NCBI GenBank assembly: GCA_965204705.1
Contig: OZ242006.1
Location: 5,843,167-5,907,166 of the forward strand
Origin: Bin5 sp965204705
GTDB taxonomy: Bacteria; Chloroflexota; Anaerolineae; Caldilineales; Caldilineaceae
Length of the DNA: 64,000 bases
Direction: 5' to 3'
The notes beneath the pieces were generated by a model that saw nothing but the letters and a program-made list of their open reading frames with translations, did not search any database and was not told the DNA's origin. This document shows positions 45,113-52,724 of the stretch, piece after piece. The position numbers and the translations under genes are program-made. The stretch's first letter is position 1. Every line of letters starts with the position of its first letter.

Positions 45113-46515
45113 GCAGTCCGGCGCTCCAGATGCTTATCGAACGACTGCTGTGGCCGATCCCTCGGGTCCGATGGGAAGCGGCCCGCAGTGTGGCCAATCT
45201 CATTCGCGAGGAAGATGAGAAGGCTGTAAACGCTTTGCTCAACTGGCTTCATGTCCGCCGACTGGAGAGCGAAGTAGCGCTCGGCTTGGGCATCATAGAC
45301 GCTTTTTGTCTCGCCGATTATTTCGAATTTGCCGACATATCGAAATCCGTCCGCGCTCCTTCACTTCTCTCGGATTTCCTTCTGAAGAAGAATTTTAGCA
45401 ATGCGAGTGGCTTGGCTCAAATACGATACCCTCGTTCGCCATCCGTCCCGGCCACTTTGCCTCAGCACCAGGAGATGTGGTTCGATCATCACCGAGAGAC
45501 AGCCGTGCCCCCGATATTCTCGCATCTGCTTACTCAACTTCAAGAGGCGACTGGTTTTCCTTTTATGACGAGGTGGAAATACGAGTGGCGTTGGCTTCAA
45601 GCGACCAATCCTCGACCGGAAATAGAGCGACCGAGTTTCTTCTTCGGTGCGCGTCCGTATCTTCCCAGCCGCTTTTGCACTGGACAACGAGAACTCTATC
45701 TCTCCGCGTATCTTCGGACTCTGGCCTTTGCCGCTATGAATGGAGCGATCCCGTATGACGTCGCAGAGTCCTACGCTTTGTACGCTCTCACTTTTAACCG
45801 GGGATTAGCTGAGTTGGAGCCTGTCGAAAGGCCAGATTGGGCGAAACACCTTCTCCCTTGCAATGCTGAGCGCACCAAGGAGCTTGCACAGAATCTTTGG
45901 ACAAGCGCAGAAGATGATGTTAGTTCTGGCGAAGCGCTACTTGCCCTCAGAGTAGTCGATTTCGAAAAGGATGGCTTCATCGAATTCGACACGACCTTGG
46001 TTATCGGGCTACCAGGATTCACTGGAAGTCCGGCTGAGGCGGTAACGCTCGATGTGCTCACGTTAGACGCGCGTTCCGACGAAATGACGGGGCCATTGGG
46101 CCAGAACCAAGACTTTGTGCCTCCCTCCTTGGGGCGCCCGCTCCGAATGACACAGCAGATTTCTCCGGAAGCAATAGGAAGCGTCCACATTGATATGGCT
46201 ATGAACATCAGGCTCGCGTCACCAAACATATTCGGAACGCCTGCCACTGTCGAGTGTGGATCTTCAGAAATCCGCCTTGAGGCGGAAGCTGATGTGTTTT
46301 CGCGTTGGATTCACTGGTACGCAGACTGGGAACCTGCGACATATAAGGATCTCAGATCAGGCGTCTGTTCAATGACAACAGTGTTAGAGTCTAGCTTGGC
46401 CAGACTTCGCGCTTCGAACAGTATGGAAACCGCACGGCTGGTGCGGGTTCGCCGGGTAGCGAGGCAGGAGATTCACCGGGACAATGGGGTCACGACTGAG
46501 GCATACTGGATGTGA
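45109..46515 (+). CDS. unrecognised partner protein of the nuclease-NTPase (HEAT-like N-terminus)
   Basis: 468 residues; I do not recognise the family. Residues about 1-90 have alternating amphipathic helices like HEAT repeats (MLIERLLWPIPRVRWEAARSVANLI). The middle is helical with many Trp and aromatic residues (MTRWKYEWRWLQ). From about residue 270 the sequence is strand-rich (VVDFEKDGFIEFDTTLVIGLPGFTGS, VHIDMAMNIRLASPN). No catalytic motif is evident. Its ATG overlaps the TGA of the 1505-residue protein (ATGA), so the two are made together, probably in equal amounts. It could be a sensor, regulator or immunity subunit. A 106-bp gap follows before the next gene pair. Confidence 0.75.
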   Translation: MSSPALQMLIERLLWPIPRVRWEAARSVANLIREEDEKAVNALLNWLHVRRLESEVALGLGIIDAFCLADYFEFADISKSVRAPSLLSDFLLKKNFSNASGLAQIRYPRSPSVPATLPQHQEMWFDHHRETAVPPIFSHLLTQLQEATGFPFMTRWKYEWRWLQATNPRPEIERPSFFFGARPYLPSRFCTGQRELYLSAYLRTLAFAAMNGAIPYDVAESYALYALTFNRGLAELEPVERPDWAKHLLPCNAERTKELAQNLWTSAEDDVSSGEALLALRVVDFEKDGFIEFDTTLVIGLPGFTGSPAEAVTLDVLTLDARSDEMTGPLGQNQDFVPPSLGRPLRMTQQISPEAIGSVHIDMAMNIRLASPNIFGTPATVECGSSEIRLEAEADVFSRWIHWYADWEPATYKDLRSGVCSMTTVLESSLARLRASNSMETARLVRVRRVARQEIHRDNGVTTEAYWM

Positions 46516-46621
46516 GAGAGGTTAGCGTACAGCGGTTTGAGTCGTCTCAAGCTGCTGCGGCAAAACTGAGAGCGCGTAGCTAGTCCCTTTACAAAACGCT
46601 TTGGAAACGGAAGCCAAAAAG

Positions 46622-46927
46622 ATGGACCCACATCTATCAGTATCCAAGAGCGAGCTAGCCACATTCTGTAAAGAGCACGGAATCAGGCGGCTTGCAATCT
46701 TTGGTTCAGTTCTGGGAAATGATTTTGGCCCGGCGAGCGATATCGACCTGCTCGTCGAATTCGAACCGGACCGCATCCCCGGACTTCTGGGCGTCGCCGG
46801 CAGGGAAATGGAGTTCTCTGAACTGTTCGCGGGGCGCAAAGTCGATCTGCGAACAGCCCAGGATCTTAGCCCCTACTTCCGGCAGGATGTTCTGGACAGG
46901 GCAGAAGTCCAATATGAGCAAGGTTGA
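46622..46927 (+). CDS. MNT-domain minimal nucleotidyltransferase
   Basis: 101 residues: ATFCKEHGIRRLAIFGSVLGNDFGPASDIDLLVEFEPD, then GREMEFSELFAGRKVDLRTAQDLSPYFRQDVLDRAEVQYE. This is the MNT fold of MntA-type antitoxins and small nucleotidyltransferases, with the Gly-Ser motif and the Asp-x-Asp catalytic pair intact. The usual Arg after Gly-Ser is replaced by Gly. In known systems this domain AMPylates HEPN toxins; no HEPN gene is here. GGAAG lies eight bases before ATG. The last codons overlap the next gene by 14 bp. Confidence 0.75.
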   Translation: MDPHLSVSKSELATFCKEHGIRRLAIFGSVLGNDFGPASDIDLLVEFEPDRIPGLLGVAGREMEFSELFAGRKVDLRTAQDLSPYFRQDVLDRAEVQYEQG

Positions 46928-47564
46928 CGAAATCCGCCTGAGCCACATGGTAGAAGCGGCGCGTGAGGCCGTTTCGTTCTCCGGCGAGTCCGAGACGCTG
47001 GAGTTCAAGGGTACCACCGGCGCGCGCCGAGAGGCGGCCATGACGGTGTGCGCCTTCCTGAACCAGGAAGGCGGGCAGGTGTTGTTCGGCGTAACACCGG
47101 CCGGGGTCGTGGTGGGGCAGCAGGTCAGCGAGCACACCATCGAGGAGTTGAGCGCCGAGACCCAGCGCATCGCCCCTCCGGCGTTCCCGACCATAGAAAG
47201 GGTCCCCGTGGACGGCGGCTGGGAGGTGATCATGCTGACCGCGGAGATTGACGATGACGGCGGGGCTGTCACTGTGCGGTTCCGGCGCGGTCAGTTCGTT
47301 CCGCTGCCTACCCCTGGCGGCATAAGCGAGCCTGAAGCGCGGCGGGAGATGATACTCGCGCTGCTGGACAGAGCGCGGGATGGTTTGACGCGTCGTGAGC
47401 TTCACGCGCGTTTGGGTCCTGGCGTGACCGAACGGCAGGTGCGGAGGGCGCTTCAGGAGTTGAGGGACAGGGGGTTGATCATCTCCACGAATCGCGGGCC
47501 GTTGACGCGCTGGAAACAGCGGACGCGACAGGGGCGCGATGGGAGTCCGATGGGGGGCAGATAG
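46914..47564 (+). CDS. AlbA_2-domain (Schlafen-like) protein with winged helix
   Basis: 216 residues from ATG at 46914, inside the end of the nucleotidyltransferase gene. An AlbA_2 domain covers about 15-130 (GESETLEFKGTTGARREAAMTVCAFLNQEGGQVLFGV), and a winged-helix segment about 150-195 (LLDRARDGLTRRELHARLGPGVTERQVRRALQEL). The GHKL-like ATP-binding part found in long AlbA_2 proteins, as at 5118-6806, is missing. A 33-bp-period direct repeat (AGGGGCGCGATGGGAGTCCG at 47530 and 47563) spans its stop codon, and the last residues are repeat-derived. Probably forms a functional pair with the nucleotidyltransferase. Confidence 0.7.
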   Translation: MSKVDEIRLSHMVEAAREAVSFSGESETLEFKGTTGARREAAMTVCAFLNQEGGQVLFGVTPAGVVVGQQVSEHTIEELSAETQRIAPPAFPTIERVPVDGGWEVIMLTAEIDDDGGAVTVRFRRGQFVPLPTPGGISEPEARREMILALLDRARDGLTRRELHARLGPGVTERQVRRALQELRDRGLIISTNRGPLTRWKQRTRQGRDGSPMGGR

Positions 47565-47584
47565 GGGCGCGATGGGAGTCCGAT
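47530..47584. repeat. 22-bp direct repeat, 33-bp period
   Basis: Two identical 22-bp copies beginning AGGGGCGCGATGGGAGTCCG at 47530-47551 and 47563-47584, spaced 33 bp (11 codons). The first is in the coding end of the AlbA_2 gene, the second straddles and follows its stop. It suggests replication slippage that changed or moved the stop codon. Confidence 0.6.
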
Positions 47585-47650
47585 AGGGAGCTGAAGGGAC
47601 GTTATGGGGGCGTCACATGGTCTGGTGATTGGGGCCAACTATTATGATGA

Positions 47651-47827
47651 GAGAGACTCTCCAAATCCCGTGAGGTCGTCAAGGTTGTGGTGACCCCATA
47701 CGGATCACGTTATCACGTGGATGGGGTGATAGAAACACCTGATGGGCGTAATCCGTGGGTGAGAACCGTCTGGCAGATCGACCTCAAGAGTAACTACCCG
47801 CGTTCATTGATAGACAGCCGTGCATGA
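47651..47827 (+). pseudogene. truncated DUF6883-domain remnant
   Basis: A frame opening just after a TGA at 47648-47650 and ending at a TGA at 47825 encodes VVKVVVTPYGSRYHVDGVI, PDGRNPWVRTVWQID and YPRSLIDS. These are features of the C-terminal part of DUF6883 proteins. No start codon with a ribosome site and no N-terminal half exist, so it is a 5'-truncated relic. DUF6883 genes are often found directly before DUF4926 genes, as here. Confidence 0.6.
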
Positions 47828-47835
47828 GGTGAGAA

Positions 47836-48120
47836 GTGTTCGAGGAGTATGAGCAGATCGTGCTCACAGCTGATGTGCTTGCTGACGAGGGGGAAGAACT
47901 GAAGCCAGGCGATGTCGGCTCCATCCTCTACATCCATCCAAATCAGGAAGCCTTTGTCGTCGAGTTTATCTCCCTGGATGGCGAGACAGCGGCGATCGCC
48001 ACTGTGCGGGCATCACAGGCGCGCGCCGTAACCGGCGCAGACTTCACACACTCGCGAACGATACCAAAACGTCAGGGCGGTTCCCAAACTATCGACCATA
48101 AAGCGAGGTCAGACGACTGA
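47836..48120 (+). CDS. DUF4926 domain-containing protein
   Basis: 94 residues from GTG at 47836 (GAGGTGAGA upstream). It matches the small DUF4926 family: EYEQIVLTADVLADEGEELKPGDVGSILYIHPNQEAFVVEFISLDGETAAIATVRASQARAVT, an SH3-like beta barrel. The role is unknown; the family commonly accompanies DUF6883, and the partner here is only a remnant. The last ~25 residues are extra and basic. Confidence 0.75.
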   Translation: MFEEYEQIVLTADVLADEGEELKPGDVGSILYIHPNQEAFVVEFISLDGETAAIATVRASQARAVTGADFTHSRTIPKRQGGSQTIDHKARSDD

Positions 48121-48217
48121 CCGGACTGAAGCCGCCACCGGTCAAGCATATCTCGCAAAAAATCTGGTATACATCCGCACATAAATCCTGAGCGACCCTT
48201 ACCCCCAGAATCCGGGC

Positions 48218-51169
48218 ATGACTGAATTCAGCGTAACCGAAGCCGATACCGTTCAGTTCCCGATGGTGCGCCATGCGGCCGAGATCGGCTGGGTCCCGCT
48301 ATCGCCCCAGGCAGCCGGAGAGAAGCGCGGCGGTGTGGATGGCATGTTCTTCCGCGCAGAGCTTGAAACAAAACTCGCCCAGTTCAATCCATGGATGTCC
48401 GTTGACGCCATACGTCAGGTCATCGAACGCCTGGAGGCGGTCCCGCCGACCATCGAGGGCAACCAAAAGATGTTGGCTTGGCTGCGTGGCGAGCGCCAAT
48501 TGTACGACGAGACCGAGGAGCGCTACCGGCGCGTTCAAATCGCCGATTTCGACCACCCGGCGGAAAATTCTTTCCATGTGACCTGGGAGTGGCATCTCAA
48601 GCCCCCCGCACGCAAGGGCAGCCGCGCCGATGTCATGTTCATCGTCAACGGCGTCCCTGTCGCCATCGTCGAACACAAGAACCCCAAGGACGGCAACGCA
48701 ATCGAACGCGGCGTCTCCCAGCTCAGGCGCTACGAAAAGGAGACGCCCGAACTGCTCGTCGCGCCCCAGCTCTTCAACGTCACCCATCTGCTCGACTACT
48801 GGTATGGCGTCACCTGGAACGTCAACCGGCGCTACATGGCGCGCTGGAAGCAAGAGCGAGGTGAAGCCTACAGGTTCGCCGTCCAGTCCTTCTTTGAGCC
48901 GACCGACTTTCTGCGTACGCTCAGGGATTGGATTCTGTTCTATGTTGAGGACGGCGAGACCCGCAAATCGGTCCTGCGCCAGCACCAGCGCACCGCCATC
49001 GACAAGATCGTCGCCCGCTGTCAGGATCAGTCCAGGCAACGCGGCCTGATCTGGCATACACAAGGCTCCGGCAAGACCTTTACCCTGCTGACCGCCGCCC
49101 GTCTGATTCTCGAAAACAAGGAGCAGTTCAGAAACGCCACCGTGATCCTCGTGGTCGATCGCATCGAGCTTGAAGGCCAGCTTGAAGGTTGGGTGAGGAA
49201 GCTCCTGGACGAAATGCGTCAGCAGGATATCCTGCACCGGCGGGCGAACTCAAGAGCTGAGATGCAGGACCTGCTGAGAAATGACAGACGCGGTCTGATC
49301 ATCTCGATGATCCATAAGTTCGAGGGGATCGAAAAGGACGCAAACGCACGCGACAACATCTATGTATTCATCGACGAAGCGCACCGCTCCGTCGCGAAGG
49401 ATCTCGGCACCTACATGATGGCGGCAGTGCCGAATGCAACACTTATCGGATTCACCGGCACGCCGATTGCCAGGACCGAACAGGGGGAAGGCACCTTCAA
49501 GATCTTCGGCGCAAACGATGAGCAGGGCTATCTCGACAAGTATTCGATCCGGGAATCGATAGAGGACGAAACGACGCTGCCCCTGCGCTACACCATGGCG
49601 CCGAGCGAAATGACCGTCCCCGCCGACCGCCTCAACAGGGAATTCTTTGAGCTGGCCGCACAGGAAGAGATCACCGATGTCGAAGAGCTCAACAGGGTCC
49701 TCGACCGCGCCGTGGCGTTGCGCACGTTCCTGTCAGCAGACGACCGCATTGAGAAGGTCGCGGCCTCCGTTGCCGGGCACTTTAGGGAGAATGTTAAGCC
49801 GCTTGGTTACAAGGCCTTTCTCGTCGCCGTGAGCCGCGAGGCCTGCGCCAAATACAAGCAGGCGCTCGACAGACACCTGCCGCCCGAATGGAGCGTACCG
49901 GTCTACAGCGAGAACCCCAATGACAGTTATGAGCGTCCACTCGTCGCCAGTCTGCAACTCTCGCCGCAATGCGAGGCCGATACCCGCCTCTTGTTCAAGA
50001 AAGCGGACGAGAATCCGCAGATTCTGATCGTCACCGACAAGCTCCTGACCGGCTATGACGCGCCCTTGCTCTACTGCATCTACCTGGATAAGCCGATGCG
50101 CGACCATGTTCTGCTGCAGGCGATCGCGCGCGTCAACCGGCCATACGTAGACGCCAACGGCGTCAGCAAGCCCATTGGCCTCGTCGTCGACTATGTGGGC
50201 GTGCTCGCCGCACTGGAAAAAGCGCTGCGCTTTGACTCAACCGACGTCAGCGGCGTGATCGAGGATCTCGACCTGCTGCTGCAGGATCTTCTCGCAAAAC
50301 TCGCCGCGGCCGAGGCCGAGTATCTTGCATTTGAAGGGTACGGGGACGCAGACGGGAGTCTGGAACAGATCGTCTATGGCCCCTTTATGGATCAGGAGCT
50401 TCGTAAGACATTCTTCGATGCCTACAAGGAGATCGAAAATCTCTGGGAAATCCTGTCACCCTCTCCGGAACTGCGCGATCACATCGACAGCTACAAGCGT
50501 CTTGCCGAACTATATGCCGTTGTGCGGAACGCCTACGCGGAAAACGTCAACTACATAGCCGACCTGGCCGCCAAGACCCGCGTCATGGTGGAAGAGAGCG
50601 CTACACTGAAGGGGCTGCTGCTGGAACCACCATCAGTGAACTTCGACGTTCACACGATAAAGGCCCTTCAGGATGAATCAGGCACAGCCGAGGCGAAGGT
50701 TTTCAATCTCGTGCGATCCCTTCGCGCCGAGATGGAAAGCAATTCGGACATGGCGCCGGTGCTTCTATCGATTGTAGAACGCGCCGACCGAATCAGTAAG
50801 GATCTTCAGGAACTCGCCATATCCAGCGTTTTGGCAATGGTTCAGCTGGAAGCATTGGCAACGGAAAAGGAAAAGGCGGTCAAAGCCGCGCAAGAGAGCG
50901 GCCTTTCTCCCCGTGCATTTGCAGTATATTGGACACTTAGACCAGACGAAACGCTTATGGATTTCGCGATCTCTGCGCAGGAGCTAGCGCACGAGGCAGA
51001 GACGCTTCTCGCCCGTTTCCCGAACGCGGCGGTCAACGCCGACGAACATCGCAAGTTCAGAGCTTCCCTGTATATTCCTCTTCTTGGCCTTCCCTTAACT
51101 GAACGCCGCCGCATCGTCGATACCATGCTCGCAATCCTGTTAGGTACGGACACAGATGTCGACCCGTGA
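48218..51169 (+). CDS. hsdR: type I restriction endonuclease subunit R
   Basis: 983 residues. The N-terminal nuclease has Asp138 (GSRADVMF) and Glu152-x-Lys154 (VEHKN), the PD-(D/E)xK core. The translocase shows Walker A HTQGSGKT at 280-287, DEAH at 386-389 and the following FTGTPI helicase motif, plus later LLTGYDAPLL and QAIARVNRP motifs. The C-terminal helical domain docks on HsdM. It is about 8.8 kb from hsdM/hsdS, far more than usual, because three other modules are inserted. Its stop overlaps the following metallopeptidase gene. Confidence 0.93.
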   Translation: MTEFSVTEADTVQFPMVRHAAEIGWVPLSPQAAGEKRGGVDGMFFRAELETKLAQFNPWMSVDAIRQVIERLEAVPPTIEGNQKMLAWLRGERQLYDETEERYRRVQIADFDHPAENSFHVTWEWHLKPPARKGSRADVMFIVNGVPVAIVEHKNPKDGNAIERGVSQLRRYEKETPELLVAPQLFNVTHLLDYWYGVTWNVNRRYMARWKQERGEAYRFAVQSFFEPTDFLRTLRDWILFYVEDGETRKSVLRQHQRTAIDKIVARCQDQSRQRGLIWHTQGSGKTFTLLTAARLILENKEQFRNATVILVVDRIELEGQLEGWVRKLLDEMRQQDILHRRANSRAEMQDLLRNDRRGLIISMIHKFEGIEKDANARDNIYVFIDEAHRSVAKDLGTYMMAAVPNATLIGFTGTPIARTEQGEGTFKIFGANDEQGYLDKYSIRESIEDETTLPLRYTMAPSEMTVPADRLNREFFELAAQEEITDVEELNRVLDRAVALRTFLSADDRIEKVAASVAGHFRENVKPLGYKAFLVAVSREACAKYKQALDRHLPPEWSVPVYSENPNDSYERPLVASLQLSPQCEADTRLLFKKADENPQILIVTDKLLTGYDAPLLYCIYLDKPMRDHVLLQAIARVNRPYVDANGVSKPIGLVVDYVGVLAALEKALRFDSTDVSGVIEDLDLLLQDLLAKLAAAEAEYLAFEGYGDADGSLEQIVYGPFMDQELRKTFFDAYKEIENLWEILSPSPELRDHIDSYKRLAELYAVVRNAYAENVNYIADLAAKTRVMVEESATLKGLLLEPPSVNFDVHTIKALQDESGTAEAKVFNLVRSLRAEMESNSDMAPVLLSIVERADRISKDLQELAISSVLAMVQLEALATEKEKAVKAAQESGLSPRAFAVYWTLRPDETLMDFAISAQELAHEAETLLARFPNAAVNADEHRKFRASLYIPLLGLPLTERRRIVDTMLAILLGTDTDVDP

Positions 51170-51500
51170 GGAACGGCGCCGGATAATTCGCCGGCGCGTC
51201 GAATTCTGGGCGCAAAAACTGGCCGTCCGCCCGCGGCTCGTGCGCATCCAGCACATGACCCGCAAGTGGGGCTCCTGCTCGACATCGGGGACCATCACCC
51301 TGGCAACCGATCTGGCCGACCAGGAAACCGGCTTTCAGGACTACGTCATCGCACACGAACTCCTGCACCTGCGCATCCCCAACCACGGAAAGCTATTCAA
51401 GGCGCTGTTGGCAGTCCACGTCCCTGACTGGAGAAAGTACCACTTACAAAGAGGCGCTGTCGGCTGCGGGTCGAGGTCTGTTCCTGCCGAAACCAGATAA
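51156..51500 (+). CDS. small YgjP/M48-like zinc metallopeptidase
   Basis: 114 residues with the zinc motif HELLH (IAHELLHLRIPNHGKLF) and the preceding MTRKWGSCSTSGTITLATDLAD of YgjP/DUF45 (WLM-like) peptidases, including the downstream His of the extended site. Usual members are about 220-240 residues, so this is a minimal version lacking the N-terminal half. Its ATG lies 14 bp inside the end of hsdR, so the two are co-translated. Small YgjP proteins next to hsdR are seen in other type I loci; their role in restriction is not known. Confidence 0.8.
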   Translation: MSTREERRRIIRRRVEFWAQKLAVRPRLVRIQHMTRKWGSCSTSGTITLATDLADQETGFQDYVIAHELLHLRIPNHGKLFKALLAVHVPDWRKYHLQRGAVGCGSRSVPAETR

Positions 51501-52004
51501 CCACACAAACCTCATCTGTGAGGTATGCCACAATGTCTGGACCACGACACGGGGAGAAACCTCCTTGCGAGCGCCACGAACGCGACGCGAAACTTGCAGT
51601 CAGCCGTCTGTCGACATCGTTTCTTGACCCTTGAACTGCCCCTCCACAGGCTGGGTGAATTATTCCATTATACACTTAGCTTGTGTTTCAGTTTTTTGGA
51701 CCAAGCTCATCTTACCCATTTTTCGACCCAATTTAGATGCGATTGCCCTGCACCTTGTTCCACAAGACTTGCCATTTTGTGGTATACTTCGCTTCGAAAA
51801 AGAACATAGAAACATAACTATATTTTTTTGTAAGGCACCTCAGTGACATGTGTTTAGGCACTGAATGGCACAAGGGAATGTCCTCCTAGCCGTTCATTCG
51901 AGTTGCACACTCTTGATCGTGCCCAGTCCAAAGTCTAGAAGAATTATGGCAAGTAAATCTCGACATACACTTGGCAATGGGCAGAATCGCTAGGGAAGTG
52001 AAGT
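51501..52004. other. A+T-rich intergenic stretch before the nuclease-helicase pair
   Basis: About 500 bp with no supported gene and lower G+C than the hsd region. A TATACT hexamer at 51783-51788 may be a -10 box for the downstream pair, but no -35 with proper spacing is convincing. The compositional shift here suggests a junction between two acquired segments. Confidence 0.4.
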
Positions 52005-52724
52005 GTGTCAGGCTTTGAGAGAAAACATAGTAACGTACAGGGTTTGTTGACGTGGGAAGGCGAACCTGACGACAATGCAGCCCACAGGAAAATTCTCGAA
52101 TGGCTCCAATGTTCAGCAACTTCTGGTTTTTTGAGTTCGTCAGATTCTCTGTCTAACCCTCTTAAAGGGAACATCGGGGAGTTCATTGCCTACAAGCTGG
52201 GAGACGAATTCATATTCACCAACACCGAGATTGCCGACGCCGCAAATGCATGGAACCCTCTTTCCAAGATTTCCAGGCCAGACATAGATATTGTGTGGTT
52301 GTATTTTGGGGAAACCGAGAGTGATGATTGGGCAGCTCTTCAGGAAGTAAAGACAACGGGGGAGGCCTCTCTGGAACTTGCCCGAAACCTTACCACGGAC
52401 TACGACAAGCTGTTTGGCGAAGATCCTTGCCTGACGCTTCAAACTCGGTTGGCAGCAACAAAGAACAAGCTGGATCAATTAGGGCTGGGGGAATTGTCCC
52501 CTCGCGTGACTGCTCTCGGCGGCCCATCCCCCAATCTCTCTCAGGGTATTCGACTCTTGCCTACACTCATTCACGACTCTGCTCATCCCTCTGATATGCG
52601 AATGACAAGTGTCCGACAAACTCTGATTGGTCAAGGGTGGTCGTCATATGTTGTGGAGTGTTGGTCAATTGCTTTGAGTGATCTTGATGATCGCTTATCC
52701 CGCCTTGCGCGAGGTCAACTATAG
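52005..52724 (+). CDS. Hachiman-like HamA nuclease (DUF1837-type)
   Basis: 239 residues from GTG at 52005 (AGGGA upstream). A PD-(D/E)xK-type core can be traced: Glu59 in GEFIAYKL, Asp93-x-Asp95 in the DIDIV strand, and Glu114-x-Lys116 in LQEVKTT, in the usual order. HamA proteins are PD-(D/E)xK nucleases that pair with a Ski2-like helicase HamB in Hachiman defence. The overall similarity is only by layout and motifs, so this may be a Hachiman variant. The stop overlaps the helicase start by one base (TAGTG). Codon use is A+T-richer than in the hsd genes. Confidence 0.6.
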   Translation: MSGFERKHSNVQGLLTWEGEPDDNAAHRKILEWLQCSATSGFLSSSDSLSNPLKGNIGEFIAYKLGDEFIFTNTEIADAANAWNPLSKISRPDIDIVWLYFGETESDDWAALQEVKTTGEASLELARNLTTDYDKLFGEDPCLTLQTRLAATKNKLDQLGLGELSPRVTALGGPSPNLSQGIRLLPTLIHDSAHPSDMRMTSVRQTLIGQGWSSYVVECWSIALSDLDDRLSRLARGQL

